Assembly (NCBI RefSeq): GCF_009193155.1 | Contig: NZ_VUKD01000005.1 | Location: forward strand, 1-64,000 | Reading direction: 5' to 3' | DNA from: Georgenia subflava | GTDB taxonomy: Bacteria; Actinomycetota; Actinomycetes; Actinomycetales; Actinomycetaceae | DNA: 64,000 bases | Shown here: one piece after another, positions 20,423 to 29,243 of the stretch | Position numbering within the stretch: the first letter of the stretch is position 1 | Layout of the letters: every line of letters begins with the position of its first letter | Program-made: the position numbers and the translations under genes | The notes under the pieces: model-generated | Seen by the model: the letters and a program-made list of their open reading frames with translations, nothing else | Told to the model about the DNA's origin: nothing | The model's database searches: none

Positions 20423-21062
20423 GGCGGTGTTCCAATCTGCGCAGCAGGACGGACGTGGGGTAGCTGGCGGCGAGGAAGATCAGACCCGCCAGGGTGATGG
20501 CCTCGGTGTAGACGAACGTGCGTGCGCCGTACTCCTCCGCCCGGGTGAGCATCTCGACGACGAAGATCACCGTGAGGAACGGGGTGTCCTTGAACATCGA
20601 GATCACCCACGTGCCCAGCGCCGGCACCGTGGTGCGCAGCGCCTGCGGGATGATCACCTTCCGCCAGGTCCGGGACTTCGACATCGACAGCGCCGTGGTG
20701 GCCTCCCACTGCCCCTTCGGCACGGCGTCGATGCCGGAGCGGTACACCTCGGCCATGTAGGCGGCGTAGTGGATGCCCAGCACGGTGATGCCGATGGTGA
20801 GGCCCTCGAACGCCGAGAAGGTGTAGTAGGCGAAGAGCAGCTGGATGACCAACGGGGTCATCCGGATGAACTCCATCACCCAGTGCAGCGGCTTGGCGAT
20901 CCAGACCGGTGCGAGTCGGCGGACCATCGCCACGATCAGGCCGAGCACGGCGGCGATGATCGAGCCGACGACCGTGGCCAGCAGGGTCACCTGCAGGAAC
21001 GTCTCGATGAGCTGCGGGAAGACCTCGCCCGCTCGCTCCCAGCTCCAGATGTCGTTACCCAT
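20409..21062 (-). CDS. ehuD: ABC importer permease (EhuD-like)
   Basis: A 217-residue His/Glu/Gln/Arg-type permease with four or five transmembrane helices. The cytoplasmic EAA-type loop that contacts the ATPase is near VPKGQWEATTALSMSKSRTWRKVIIPQAL. The ATG overlaps the ehuC stop by one base (TGATG). It pairs with the neighbouring permease to form the channel. The paired loops in the two permeases are almost the same, as expected of an old duplication. Confidence 0.85.
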   Translation of the reverse strand: MGNDIWSWERAGEVFPQLIETFLQVTLLATVVGSIIAAVLGLIVAMVRRLAPVWIAKPLHWVMEFIRMTPLVIQLLFAYYTFSAFEGLTIGITVLGIHYAAYMAEVYRSGIDAVPKGQWEATTALSMSKSRTWRKVIIPQALRTTVPALGTWVISMFKDTPFLTVIFVVEMLTRAEEYGARTFVYTEAITLAGLIFLAASYPTSVLLRRLEHRLARY

Positions 21063-21784
21063 CAGGCCACCTCCCCGGCATGGGCGGTGGGCGCCTTCGC
21101 CTCGAACCGGCCGCGCTTCGGGGGCGCCTGCCCCAGCCGGCGCTTGGCCCGGATCTCGAGCGCGTTGGCGATCAGCACGAGGCAGTACGCGATGAGGAAG
21201 TAGATGACCATCCCGACGCCGTAGGAGAAGAACGTGTCGTTGGTGGCCTGGCGCAGCCGCTCGGTCACGAAGGTCAGGTCGTGCATGAGGATGATGTAGG
21301 CGACGGCGGTGCCCTTCAGCAGCATGACGAGCAGGTTGCTCAGGGACGGGATCATGATCGCCCAGGCCTGCGGCCAGATGATCTTGACCATCGTGCGGGC
21401 CGGGCTCATGCTCAGCGCGGTCGTGGCCTCCCACTGGCCCTTGGGCACGGAGTTGATCGCCCCGCGCACCACCTCGGCACCGTAGGCGCCGTAGTTGAGG
21501 CCCAGCGCGAGCACACCGCAGAACAGCGAGCTCAGCTGGACCCCGAAGAGGGGCAGCACGTAGAAGAGCCAGAACAGCTGCACGAGCAGCGAGGTTCCGC
21601 GGAAGAACTCGATCAGGACCCGGGCCGCGCCGCGGACGACCATCAGACGGCTACGGGCCGACAGACCGAGCACCACCGCGATGACGAAGGCGAGCACGCC
21701 GCCGCCGAGCGTGAGCTGCAGGGTGACCAGCACCCCTTCGCCCAGGCTCGGCAGCCGCGCGATCAGTGCGTCGATATTGTCCAT
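21062..21784 (-). CDS. ehuC: ABC importer permease (EhuC-like)
   Basis: A 240-residue permease of the polar amino acid group, with an N-terminal helix at about 20-45, further helices to about residue 210, and a Lys/Arg-rich C-terminal tail. The loop SVPKGQWEATTALSMSPARTMVKIIWPQAW is the coupling region for the ATPase. It follows the binding-protein gene by 11 bp and overlaps the second permease gene. Confidence 0.85.
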   Translation of the reverse strand: MDNIDALIARLPSLGEGVLVTLQLTLGGGVLAFVIAVVLGLSARSRLMVVRGAARVLIEFFRGTSLLVQLFWLFYVLPLFGVQLSSLFCGVLALGLNYGAYGAEVVRGAINSVPKGQWEATTALSMSPARTMVKIIWPQAWAIMIPSLSNLLVMLLKGTAVAYIILMHDLTFVTERLRQATNDTFFSYGVGMVIYFLIAYCLVLIANALEIRAKRRLGQAPPKRGRFEAKAPTAHAGEVA

Positions 21785-21795
21785 GGACTAGAGGG

Positions 21796-22728
21796 TCAGC
21801 CCAGGTCGCCGGCGCAGAGCTGCTCGGTGGTCAGGTCACCGGTGGGGCGCTCCTCGGCCGTGAAGCCGAAGTCACCCACGACCTCGAGGTAGGTGGCCTC
21901 GTCCCCCACGATCTTCGCGAGCTCCTCGTTGTAGGCGTCGCGCAGGTCGGTGTCGGCGTCGCGGAAGACCGTGCCGCCGGCCCCCACCTGCTCCTCGCCG
22001 TCGATGACCGCCACGAAGGACTCGGTCACCTCGACCGGGGCGTCGGGGTTGTTGTCGGCCATCCAGTTCAGGGAGATGCCGGTGAGGGCGAAGACGTCCG
22101 CACGGCCGTTGACGACGGCGTCCATCCCGTCCTGCGGGTTGCCGACCTGCAGGGTCTCGAGCCCCAGGGAGTCGGCGTAGGTCGACTCGATGGCGCCGGT
22201 CATGGCGGCCATCTGGACCCCGTCGGCGTCGGCGATGGACTGCATGTCGGACAGACCGAGCGGGTTCCCCTCCTCGACCATGAGCGCAGTGGTGTACATG
22301 AACTCCGGGTCGGAGAAGGAGGCCTGCTCGCAGCGCTCGGGCAGGATCGACATCCCCGCGGCGATGACGTCGAAGCGTCCGGCGTTGAGGCCCTGGATCA
22401 GCTGGCCGAACTCGGCCTGCTGCCCCTCGACGTTGTCGATGCCGAGCTCTCCCCAGATCCGCTCGTGCAGGGCGACGGTCGCGCCGGTGAGCTCCCCGCC
22501 CTCCTGGAAGCTGTACGGCGCCTCGCCGGCGAAGCCGACGGTGATGGTGCCGTCCTCCTGGAGCTGCTCGAGGGTGAGGACGTCGCCGGCCTCTCCGCCC
22601 CCGGTGGCGCCGCCGTCGGCGCCGGTGTCGTCGCCGTCGTCGGAGCTGCCGCAGGCGGCGAGCCCCAGGGCGAGGGCGCCCGCCAGCGAGGCGATCGCGG
22701 CCTTGCGGCGTGAGGTGGTTGTCATCAT
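21796..22728 (-). CDS. ehuB: Solute-binding lipoprotein, ectoine/hydroxyectoine type (EhuB-like)
   Basis: Encodes 310 residues. The N terminus has a lipoprotein signal with lipobox LAAC (Cys at about residue 26), then an acidic Gly-rich linker and a periplasmic-binding-protein fold. The stretch GFAGEAPYSF, then FGQLIQGLNAGRFDVIAAGM and LPERCEQASFSDPEF matches my memory of EhuB closely, which is why I prefer ectoine uptake to generic glutamate uptake. The ATG has an AAGGGA ribosome-binding site. A long AT-richer upstream region with a palindrome suggests regulated expression, perhaps osmotic. Confidence 0.75.
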   Translation of the reverse strand: MMTTTSRRKAAIASLAGALALGLAACGSSDDGDDTGADGGATGGGEAGDVLTLEQLQEDGTITVGFAGEAPYSFQEGGELTGATVALHERIWGELGIDNVEGQQAEFGQLIQGLNAGRFDVIAAGMSILPERCEQASFSDPEFMYTTALMVEEGNPLGLSDMQSIADADGVQMAAMTGAIESTYADSLGLETLQVGNPQDGMDAVVNGRADVFALTGISLNWMADNNPDAPVEVTESFVAVIDGEEQVGAGGTVFRDADTDLRDAYNEELAKIVGDEATYLEVVGDFGFTAEERPTGDLTTEQLCAGDLG

Positions 22729-23143
22729 GGTCCCTTCGGTTGGACGAGGCAGAGCCTCCCGGCGGCTGCCGCTCCCCCGGGGCGCGCAGCACCGGACGGG
22801 TCACCCCGAGTGGTCATGGTGCTCAGTCACGCTATGGACCCTTGCGACGGGCCACAACCTCTGTGTTCCGGCCCGCCCGTCACCGGTCGCCGCCCACCGT
22901 TGCAGGCGGAAACCGTTGCCACACCACCGTTCCCGCCGTGTGGGCAGGCGTGCGGATGTGAACCACATCATAGCGATTTGACAAGAGTTTCGTTATCCAG
23001 CCGAGACCTTCTAGGCGATTCCTTGACCGAATGATGAGACTTCGCTGAGCCTCGTCCGTCCCACCGTGGCATGACTGCCGGTCGCGGGCACCTCAGCCCG
23101 GAGGCTGATCCGCGCCGGCCCGGCACTCCTTACGCTGGGAACC
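22729..23143. other. Intergenic region between ehuB and the histidine kinase gene
   Basis: About 415 bp with no convincing gene. It holds the palindrome at 22955-22969 and an AT-richer patch including TTGACA at 22978-22983. It should contain divergent promoters for the ehu operon and the kinase gene. Confidence 0.5.
22955..22972 (-). promoter_or_regulatory. Palindrome over a possible -10 upstream of ehuB
   Basis: GATGTG-AAC-CACATC (22955-22969) is a perfect 6-bp inverted repeat. It overlaps a TATGAT hexamer on the minus strand (22972-22967) that could be the -10 of the ehu operon, about 240 bp upstream of ehuB. No clean -35 is seen. Such a site would suit a GntR- or CRP-like regulator. Confidence 0.4.
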
Positions 23144-24667
23144 ATGGGAGCGATCGAGGGCCTGCGCGCGCGCCTTCGCGACCCCGCGACCCGGGTGCGG
23201 ACGGTCGACTCGCTGGTCGCCGTCGTGCTCGTCTTCCTCCTCGGCGCACCGAGCATGGCGAACGCGCACGCGTACAGCTACGGCACCACGTTCGCCCCGA
23301 CGGTCGCGGGCGTCTGCGCCGTCGTCATGTGCGGCGCGCTGGCCTGGCGACGGACCCGCCCCGCCGCGTCCGCGGCCACCGTGTACGCCGCGGCCCTGCT
23401 GCACCTCGTCCTGGGTGCGCCCCTGCTGCCCACCGACGTGCTCGTGCTGGTGGCCCTGTACTCGGTCACCATCTACGCGCCGCGCTGGGCGCGGCGAGCC
23501 GGCCTGCTCGGCGCTCTGACCGGGGCGCTGCTGATCGGCGTGATGGTGTCCGGTCCCTGGTCCGGCGACTTCTCCTGGCTCAGCTTCGCCTCGGGCACCC
23601 TCGCCGTGGCGGGCATCGTCTTCGCGACCTGGGCCCTGGCGATCGCGCGGCGCAGCCGCATCGAGCGGATGGATGCGCTGGTCGAGCGCGCGCACCGGCT
23701 CGAGGTCGAGCGCGACCAGCAGGTGCAGATCGCGACGGCGGCCGAGCGCACCCGCATCGCCCGCGAGATGCACGACGTCGTCGCCCACTCGCTCTCGGTC
23801 GTGATCGCCCAGGCGGACGGCGGCCGCTACGCCGCCCGGACCGATCCCGCGGCGGCCGAGCGCGCGCTGGAGACCATCGCCGGGATGGGACGCGACGCCC
23901 TGGCGGACATGCGGCGCATCCTCGGGGTCCTGCGCACCGCGGGCGGCGCCCCCGCGGAGCACCAGCCGCAGCCCGACGACGCGGACCTCGACGCGCTGGT
24001 CGAGCAGGTCCGCGCGACCGGGCTGGCGGTGTCCCTCGTGCGGACCGGCAGCCCCCAGCCGCTGCCGCCCGGCGCCGGTCTCAGCGTCTACCGGATCGTG
24101 CAGGAGGCGCTGACGAACGTGCTCAAGCACGCCGGCCCGGACGCGCGGGTCACCGTGGTGCAGCAGTGGCGTCCTGACGGCCTCGTCCTGCAGGTCGACG
24201 ACGACGGCCGCGGCGCCGCCGCCACCTCCGACGGTCTGGGGCAGGGGGTCGTCGGGATGCGCGAGCGCGCCACGCTCTTCGGCGGCACCGTGACCACCGG
24301 CCCGCGCCCCGGTGGCGGCTACCGTGTGCTGGCCGAGATCCCGCTGCCGGGCACCGCCTCCGCCAGCCAGGGTGCGGCGTCCGCACGTGTGGCTGCCGCA
24401 CCCGCGCCGCCCCGGGATGCCGCGACCGCATACACGGCAGGAGTCCCGGTGCCGCCCCGGGATTCCGCGTCCGCACCCGAGGTTGCCCCGCCCGCGCCGA
24501 CCCCTGGCGCCGCGTCTGCACCCGCGGCTGGCCTCCCCGCGCCGGGCGCCGAGGCCGCCTCCGGGCACACCGCCGTCGACCCACGTGACCCCGCACGATC
24601 CGCCGTCGTCCCACCTGACCCCGCACGACCCGCCGGCCACAGCCGGCCCGACCAAGGACATCGATGA
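23144..24667 (+). CDS. Two-component sensor histidine kinase (NarL-system, HisKA_3 type)
   Basis: Encodes 507 residues. About six hydrophobic helices lie in residues 20-175 and form the sensor. The HisKA_3 dimerisation box REMHDVVAHSLSVVIAQADG is at about residue 207, and the ATPase domain (YRIVQEALTNVLKHA, then DDDGRG and GVVGMRERATLFGG) is at about 310-395. The last 110 residues are a Pro/Ala-rich tail of degenerate repeats of no known function. The stop overlaps the response regulator start by 4 nt. An ABC ATPase/permease pair lies downstream, a layout common in envelope-stress and antimicrobial-peptide sensing systems. Confidence 0.92.
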   Translation: MGAIEGLRARLRDPATRVRTVDSLVAVVLVFLLGAPSMANAHAYSYGTTFAPTVAGVCAVVMCGALAWRRTRPAASAATVYAAALLHLVLGAPLLPTDVLVLVALYSVTIYAPRWARRAGLLGALTGALLIGVMVSGPWSGDFSWLSFASGTLAVAGIVFATWALAIARRSRIERMDALVERAHRLEVERDQQVQIATAAERTRIAREMHDVVAHSLSVVIAQADGGRYAARTDPAAAERALETIAGMGRDALADMRRILGVLRTAGGAPAEHQPQPDDADLDALVEQVRATGLAVSLVRTGSPQPLPPGAGLSVYRIVQEALTNVLKHAGPDARVTVVQQWRPDGLVLQVDDDGRGAAATSDGLGQGVVGMRERATLFGGTVTTGPRPGGGYRVLAEIPLPGTASASQGAASARVAAAPAPPRDAATAYTAGVPVPPRDSASAPEVAPPAPTPGAASAPAAGLPAPGAEAASGHTAVDPRDPARSAVVPPDPARPAGHSRPDQGHR

Positions 24668-25362
24668 GCCAGGCCGAGCCGTCCACCTCCCCCATCCGCG
24701 TCGCTCTCGTCGACGACCAGCAGCTGGTCCGTGCCGGCTTCGCCATGGTCATCGGGTCCCAGCCGGACATGGACGTCGTCATCGAGGCCGGCGACGGCGC
24801 CCAGGCCCTGCGGCTGCTCGGCTCGCACGACGTCGACGTCGTCCTGATGGACGTGCGCATGCCCACCATGGACGGTCTGGACGCCACCGCCCGGCTCACC
24901 TCGGGCGCCGCACCCACTGGCTCGGCCCCGCGGGTCATCATCCTGACGACCTTCGACCTCGACGAGTACGTGCTCCAGGCGATCAAGGCGGGCGCGAGCG
25001 GCTTCCTGCTCAAGGACGCCCCGCCGGAGGAGATGCTCGCCGCCATCCGCACGGTCCACCGGGGCGACGCCGTCATCGCCCCGTCGTCGACCCGTCGGCT
25101 GATCGAGCACCTCGCCGGTGTGCTGCCCGACGAGCAGAAGGCCTCCCCCGCAGTCCTGGAGTCCCTCACCGACCGCGAGCGCGAGGTGCTGGTGCTCATG
25201 GCACGGGGCCGGTCGAACACCGAGATCGGCGCCGACCTCTTCGTCGCCGAGGCGACCGTGAAGACCCACGTCGGGCGAGTGCTGGCCAAGCTCGGCGCCC
25301 GCGACCGGGTCCAGGCCGTCGTCGTCGCCTACGAAACCGGCCTGGTCACCCCGGGTTCGTGA
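24664..25362 (+). CDS. Response regulator, NarL/LuxR family
   Basis: Encodes 232 residues. The receiver domain (about 8-130) has acidic residues in ALVDDQQLVRAG, the phospho-accepting Asp in VVLMDVRMPTMDG, and the conserved Thr and Lys in ILTTFD and FLLKDAPPE. The C-terminal LuxR helix-turn-helix is at about 165-228 (LTDREREVLVLMARGRSNTEIGADL). It is translationally coupled to the upstream kinase gene and is its obvious partner. Likely targets include the downstream ABC system, but no binding site could be identified. Confidence 0.93.
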   Translation: MSQAEPSTSPIRVALVDDQQLVRAGFAMVIGSQPDMDVVIEAGDGAQALRLLGSHDVDVVLMDVRMPTMDGLDATARLTSGAAPTGSAPRVIILTTFDLDEYVLQAIKAGASGFLLKDAPPEEMLAAIRTVHRGDAVIAPSSTRRLIEHLAGVLPDEQKASPAVLESLTDREREVLVLMARGRSNTEIGADLFVAEATVKTHVGRVLAKLGARDRVQAVVVAYETGLVTPGS

Positions 25363-25398
25363 GCTCCAGCGCGCGTCGACCCGCCACCGCCGCGGCCA

Positions 25399-25686
25399 CC
25401 GAACGACACCTTCCGCACCACCGTGCGCGCCGAGACCCCACCGCTTCGTGCCACTCGACGAACCCACGCGCCGAACGACACCTTCCGCACCACCCTGCGC
25501 GCCGAAACCCCACCACTACGTGCCACTCGACGAGCACCCGCGCCGAACGACACCTTCCACACCACCCCGCGCGCCGAAACCCCACCACTACGTGCCACTC
25601 GACGAACCCACGCGCCGAACGACACCTTCCACACCCCTCCGCGCGCCGAAACCCCACCACTTCGTGCCACTGGGCGAGGACGGCGC
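25399..25686. repeat. Four tandem 72-bp repeats
   Basis: Units begin at 25399, 25471, 25543 and 25615. Each starts CCGAACGACACCTTCC and contains CCCCACCACTACGTGCCACT or a close variant. They start 37 bp after the response regulator stop. Because 72 is a multiple of three, several frames stay open through the array on both strands, but I see no ribosome-binding site or protein-like pattern. I treat it as non-coding. Confidence 0.9.
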
Positions 25687-25845
25687 CGTCGGGAGGAGCT
25701 GCGAGGGCCGAGGTCCACCTGCGGGATGACTGAAGGACCAGCCCGGGGCCCGACGACTGCCCGGGCGCTCGTCCGTAGCGTCGAAGGTGCCGGGACACGC
25801 CCGGCCGCGGCGCCTCGCCGCGCGGCAGTCGACCGCAGGAGCACC

Positions 25846-26601
25846 ATGAGTCCCACGAACCCGCCAGCAGCCGTCACGGCCGTCGGTCTGAGCAAGGTCT
25901 ACGGCAGCGGCGACGTCGCCGTCCACGCGCTGCGCGGGGTGGACGTCTCCTTCGCCGCCGGCCGCTTCACCGCGATCATGGGCCCGTCCGGCTCGGGCAA
26001 GTCCACCCTGATGCACCTGCTCGCCGGCCTGGACGAGGCCAGCTCCGGCCGCGTGCTGCTGGGCGAGACCGATCTGAGCCAGCTCGACGACAAGCGCCTG
26101 ACGCTGCTGCGCCGCGAGCGGGTCGGCTTCGTCTTCCAGTCCTTCAACCTCCTGCCGATGTACACCGCCGAGCAGAACATCACCCTGCCCTGCGAGCTGG
26201 CCGGCACCGCCGTCGACCGCGCCTGGTTCGACGAGCTCGTCGGCATCCTCGGGCTCACCGAGCGCCTGGGCCACCGTCCGTCCGAGCTGTCCGGCGGGCA
26301 GCAGCAGCGCGTCGCGATCGCCCGGGCGCTGATCACCCGACCCGACGTGGTCTTCGCCGACGAGCCCACCGGCAACCTCGACTCCCGCGCGGGCGCCGAG
26401 GTCCTGTCCTTCCTGCGCACCTGCGTGCGCGAGCTCGGCCAGACCATCGTGATGGTCACCCACGACCCCGCGGCCGCCGCCTATGCCGAGCGCGTGGTGC
26501 TGCTCGCCGACGGCACCCTCGCCGGCGAGATCTCCGACCCCACGCCCGACTCCGTCCTGGCCGGGCTCGACGCCCTGCGCGGCGCGGAGGTGGCACGTTG
26601 A
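25846..26601 (+). CDS. ABC transporter ATP-binding protein (MacB/LolD type)
   Basis: Encodes 251 residues. Walker A is GPSGSGKST, the signature LSGGQQQRVAIARALI, Walker B VVFADEPTGNLDS and the switch His in VTHD; the EPTGNLD segment marks the MacB/LolD/FtsE group. The ATG has a GCAGGAG ribosome-binding site 5 bases upstream. Open frame continues upstream through the 72-bp array but is not part of the gene. It overlaps the following permease gene by 4 nt. With that permease it forms a mechanotransmission-type ABC system. Confidence 0.93.
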   Translation: MSPTNPPAAVTAVGLSKVYGSGDVAVHALRGVDVSFAAGRFTAIMGPSGSGKSTLMHLLAGLDEASSGRVLLGETDLSQLDDKRLTLLRRERVGFVFQSFNLLPMYTAEQNITLPCELAGTAVDRAWFDELVGILGLTERLGHRPSELSGGQQQRVAIARALITRPDVVFADEPTGNLDSRAGAEVLSFLRTCVRELGQTIVMVTHDPAAAAYAERVVLLADGTLAGEISDPTPDSVLAGLDALRGAEVAR

Positions 26602-29156
26602 TCCGCCTCACCTGGGCGCAGACGCGCCGCTCGGCCGGGCGGCTCGCCGCCGCCGCGGTCGCCATCGTCGTCGGGACGGCGTTCGTCGCCGCCACCCTCC
26701 TCGCCGGCTCCCTCATCAAGGACGCCACGTACGGTGCGGTCACCGCGTCTCTCGGTGACGCCGACGTCATCGTCCGCCCGGCCGGCACGGAGCTGACGCC
26801 GGAGGTGGTCTCCGGGCTCGACTCCCTCGACGGCGTGAGCGCCGCCGAGGGCATGGTCCAGGTCTACGGTCAGGTGCGCGCAGGCGGCACCCAGGACTCC
26901 GCCCTGCTCACCCCGGTGGCCGCCTCGGCGGAGCTCGACCCCTACGAGTGGGTCTCCGGCGACGCACCCGCGGACGATGGCGAGCTCGCCCTCACCGAGT
27001 CCGCCGCCGAGCGCCTCGGCGTCGCCCCGGGCGACGAGGTGCGCGTCGAGCGCGACGTGCTCACCACCGACGACGAGTGGGTCACACGGGGCGTGGACCT
27101 CGTCCTGTCCGGCACCGTCGCGGACCCGCCGGCCATCGTCGCCCCGTTCTCCACGGTGCTGGTCTCCCGTGCGAACGTCGAGACGTGGGCCGCCGAGCTC
27201 CGGCCGGACGCCACCGTCACCTACGAGTCGGTGCTCGTCGCCGCTGCCGACGGCACCGCTCCGGACGCGCTCGCCGACACGCTCCGCTCCGCCGTGCCGG
27301 ACACGCTCGTGCGCACCGCGGAGGAGGAGGCGCTCGCCCGGACCGAGGAGCTCACCGGGTCGACCGAGTCCCTGACGGCGCTCGTGCTCGGCTTCGGATG
27401 CGTGGCGATGTTCGTCGCCGCCATCGTCATCGCCAACACGTTCCAGGTGCTCGTCGCCCAACGTGCCCGCACGCTCGCGCTCCTGCGCTGCGTCGGGGCC
27501 ACCAAGGCACAGGTGCACCGCTCGGTCCTCCTCGAGGCCGCGGCGCTCGGCCTGCTCGCCTCGCTCGCGGGCCTCGCCGCCGGCCTCGGACTGGGTCAGG
27601 TCGCCCTGTGGTTCCTCCAGAGCGCCGATCTGGGCATCGCGCTCCCGGCCGCGATCAGCCCGACGCCGGCCGTGGTCGCCGTGCCGCTGCTGACCGGCAC
27701 GGCCGTCACCCTGCTGGCCGCCCTCGGCCCGGCCCGCGCGGCCACCCGGGTCGCGCCGGTCAGCGCGCTGCGGCCGGCGGCCGACCCCGGCACGCGGGCC
27801 GGCGGCGGACGCCTGCGCCGCTGGAGCGCCGTCGTGCTGACCGTGACCGGCGCCGCGATGCTGGCCGGCGCGGTCGGCGCGGCCCTCCTCACCGACGACT
27901 CAGACATGGTGGTCATGCTCGCCCTCGCTGTCGGCATCCTCGGCGGGATGCTCTCCTTCGCGGGCGTCATGGTCGGCGCGGTCTTCGTCGTGCCGCAGGC
28001 CGTGCGCGCCGTCGGGGCGGCTGCCGCGGCGGTCTCCCGCCGGGCACGTGCCACGGTCGGGCTCGCCACGGTCAACGCCCGGCGCAACCCGCGGCGCACG
28101 TCGGCGACGGCCACCGCGCTGGTCATCGGCGTCGCGCTCGTGACGATGATGGCCACCGGCGCGGGCAGCGCACGGGCGAGCCTCGACGCCACGCTCGACT
28201 CCACCTTCCCGGTCGACGTCATGGTCGGCACCGGGGACCAGGCGCTCACGGCCGCCCAGATCTCCGCGGTAGGTGACGTGGACGGCGTCGCCGAGGCGGT
28301 CGCGGTGCGCCGGACGCACGCAACGGTCGGCGACGGCGGCTCCGCGGTCGAGGCCGCCGTGGTGGGTCTCGACCCCGCCGGCCGGGAGGTCCTCCGCGAC
28401 GCCGCCCTCGTCGCCGGCCTCGGCGACGACACGGTGGTCATCGGTGCGGACCTGGCCGAGGCCACCGGCACGGCGGACGGCGAGCGCGTGCCGGTCGCGG
28501 GCGTGGACGGCTCGACGGAGCTGACCGTGCGGGTGCTGCCCGACGGCGGCTGGACGAGCGTGGTCACGCCGGCGACGACGGCGATCCTGGACCAGGACGC
28601 CGCCGTCACGCAGGTGTGGGCCCGGCTGGCCGCCGACGCCCCCGCCGGTGCCACGATCCAGGCGGTCCAGGACGCGGTGGCAGAGGTCAGCGACTCGGCG
28701 GCTCCCTTCGTGACCGGCGCCGCCGTCGAGCGGGAGGGGTACACCCAGATCATCGACACGCTGCTCGCGATCGTGATCGGGCTGCTCGGCGTGGCCGTGG
28801 TCATCGCGCTCATCGGGGTGGCCAACACGCTGTCCCTGTCCGTGATCGAGCGCCGGCACGAGCACGCCCTGCTCCGGGCGGTGGGGATGACCCGCGGACA
28901 GCTGCGCGGGACGCTCGTGGTCGAGGGGCTGCTCATCGCCGCCGTCGGCACCGGGCTCGGGATGGTGCTCGGCCTGCTGTACGGCTGGGCGGGCAGCGCC
29001 GTCCTGCTCGGCGGCACCGGCGGGCTCGCCCTGGTCGTGCCGTGGCCCCACCTCGGCGCGGTGGCCGTCGTCGCGCTGGTCGCCGGCCTCGCCGCGTCGG
29101 TGCTGCCGGCCCGGTCCGCGGTGCGCACGCCGCCGGTGGCCGCGCTCGCCGCCTGA
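26598..29156 (+). CDS. ABC transporter permease with two FtsX domains
   Basis: Encodes 852 residues starting at a rare TTG (26598) fused to the upstream stop as TTGA. A first transmembrane helix (about 15-38) is followed by an extracytoplasmic MacB-type domain (about 45-245), an FtsX domain with three helices (about 250-390), a fourth helix and linker helices near 410-470, a second extracytoplasmic region (about 515-710) and a second FtsX domain (about 720-850). Such permeases export lipoproteins, peptides or drugs or act as sensors; the substrate is unknown. The nearby two-component pair suggests a stress-linked function. Confidence 0.92.
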   Translation: MIRLTWAQTRRSAGRLAAAAVAIVVGTAFVAATLLAGSLIKDATYGAVTASLGDADVIVRPAGTELTPEVVSGLDSLDGVSAAEGMVQVYGQVRAGGTQDSALLTPVAASAELDPYEWVSGDAPADDGELALTESAAERLGVAPGDEVRVERDVLTTDDEWVTRGVDLVLSGTVADPPAIVAPFSTVLVSRANVETWAAELRPDATVTYESVLVAAADGTAPDALADTLRSAVPDTLVRTAEEEALARTEELTGSTESLTALVLGFGCVAMFVAAIVIANTFQVLVAQRARTLALLRCVGATKAQVHRSVLLEAAALGLLASLAGLAAGLGLGQVALWFLQSADLGIALPAAISPTPAVVAVPLLTGTAVTLLAALGPARAATRVAPVSALRPAADPGTRAGGGRLRRWSAVVLTVTGAAMLAGAVGAALLTDDSDMVVMLALAVGILGGMLSFAGVMVGAVFVVPQAVRAVGAAAAAVSRRARATVGLATVNARRNPRRTSATATALVIGVALVTMMATGAGSARASLDATLDSTFPVDVMVGTGDQALTAAQISAVGDVDGVAEAVAVRRTHATVGDGGSAVEAAVVGLDPAGREVLRDAALVAGLGDDTVVIGADLAEATGTADGERVPVAGVDGSTELTVRVLPDGGWTSVVTPATTAILDQDAAVTQVWARLAADAPAGATIQAVQDAVAEVSDSAAPFVTGAAVEREGYTQIIDTLLAIVIGLLGVAVVIALIGVANTLSLSVIERRHEHALLRAVGMTRGQLRGTLVVEGLLIAAVGTGLGMVLGLLYGWAGSAVLLGGTGGLALVVPWPHLGAVAVVALVAGLAASVLPARSAVRTPPVAALAA

Positions 29157-29167
29157 CGTCCGAACGC

Positions 29168-29205
29168 CCCTGTGGACGGCCACTGACCCCGGGCCGTCCA
29201 CAGGG
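29168..29205 (+). terminator. Terminator hairpin after the FtsX permease gene
   Basis: Perfect 13-bp stem CCCTGTGGACGGC / GCCGTCCACAGGG with a 12-nt loop, starting 12 bp after the stop codon. Confidence 0.7.
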
Positions 29206-29243
29206 TCGCTGCAGCCGGGGAGCGCCGGCGCCAGCCTGGACCG

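Noticed and set aside
25399-25686. 72-bp array as a CRISPR
   Set aside because: Units are contiguous, with no alternation of constant repeats and unique spacers, and no cas genes are present.
25423-25845. N-terminal extension of the ABC ATPase through the 72-bp repeats, giving a 392-residue protein
   Set aside because: The open frame results from repeats whose length is a multiple of three; the ATG at 25846 has a good ribosome-binding site and the ATPase fold starts right after it.
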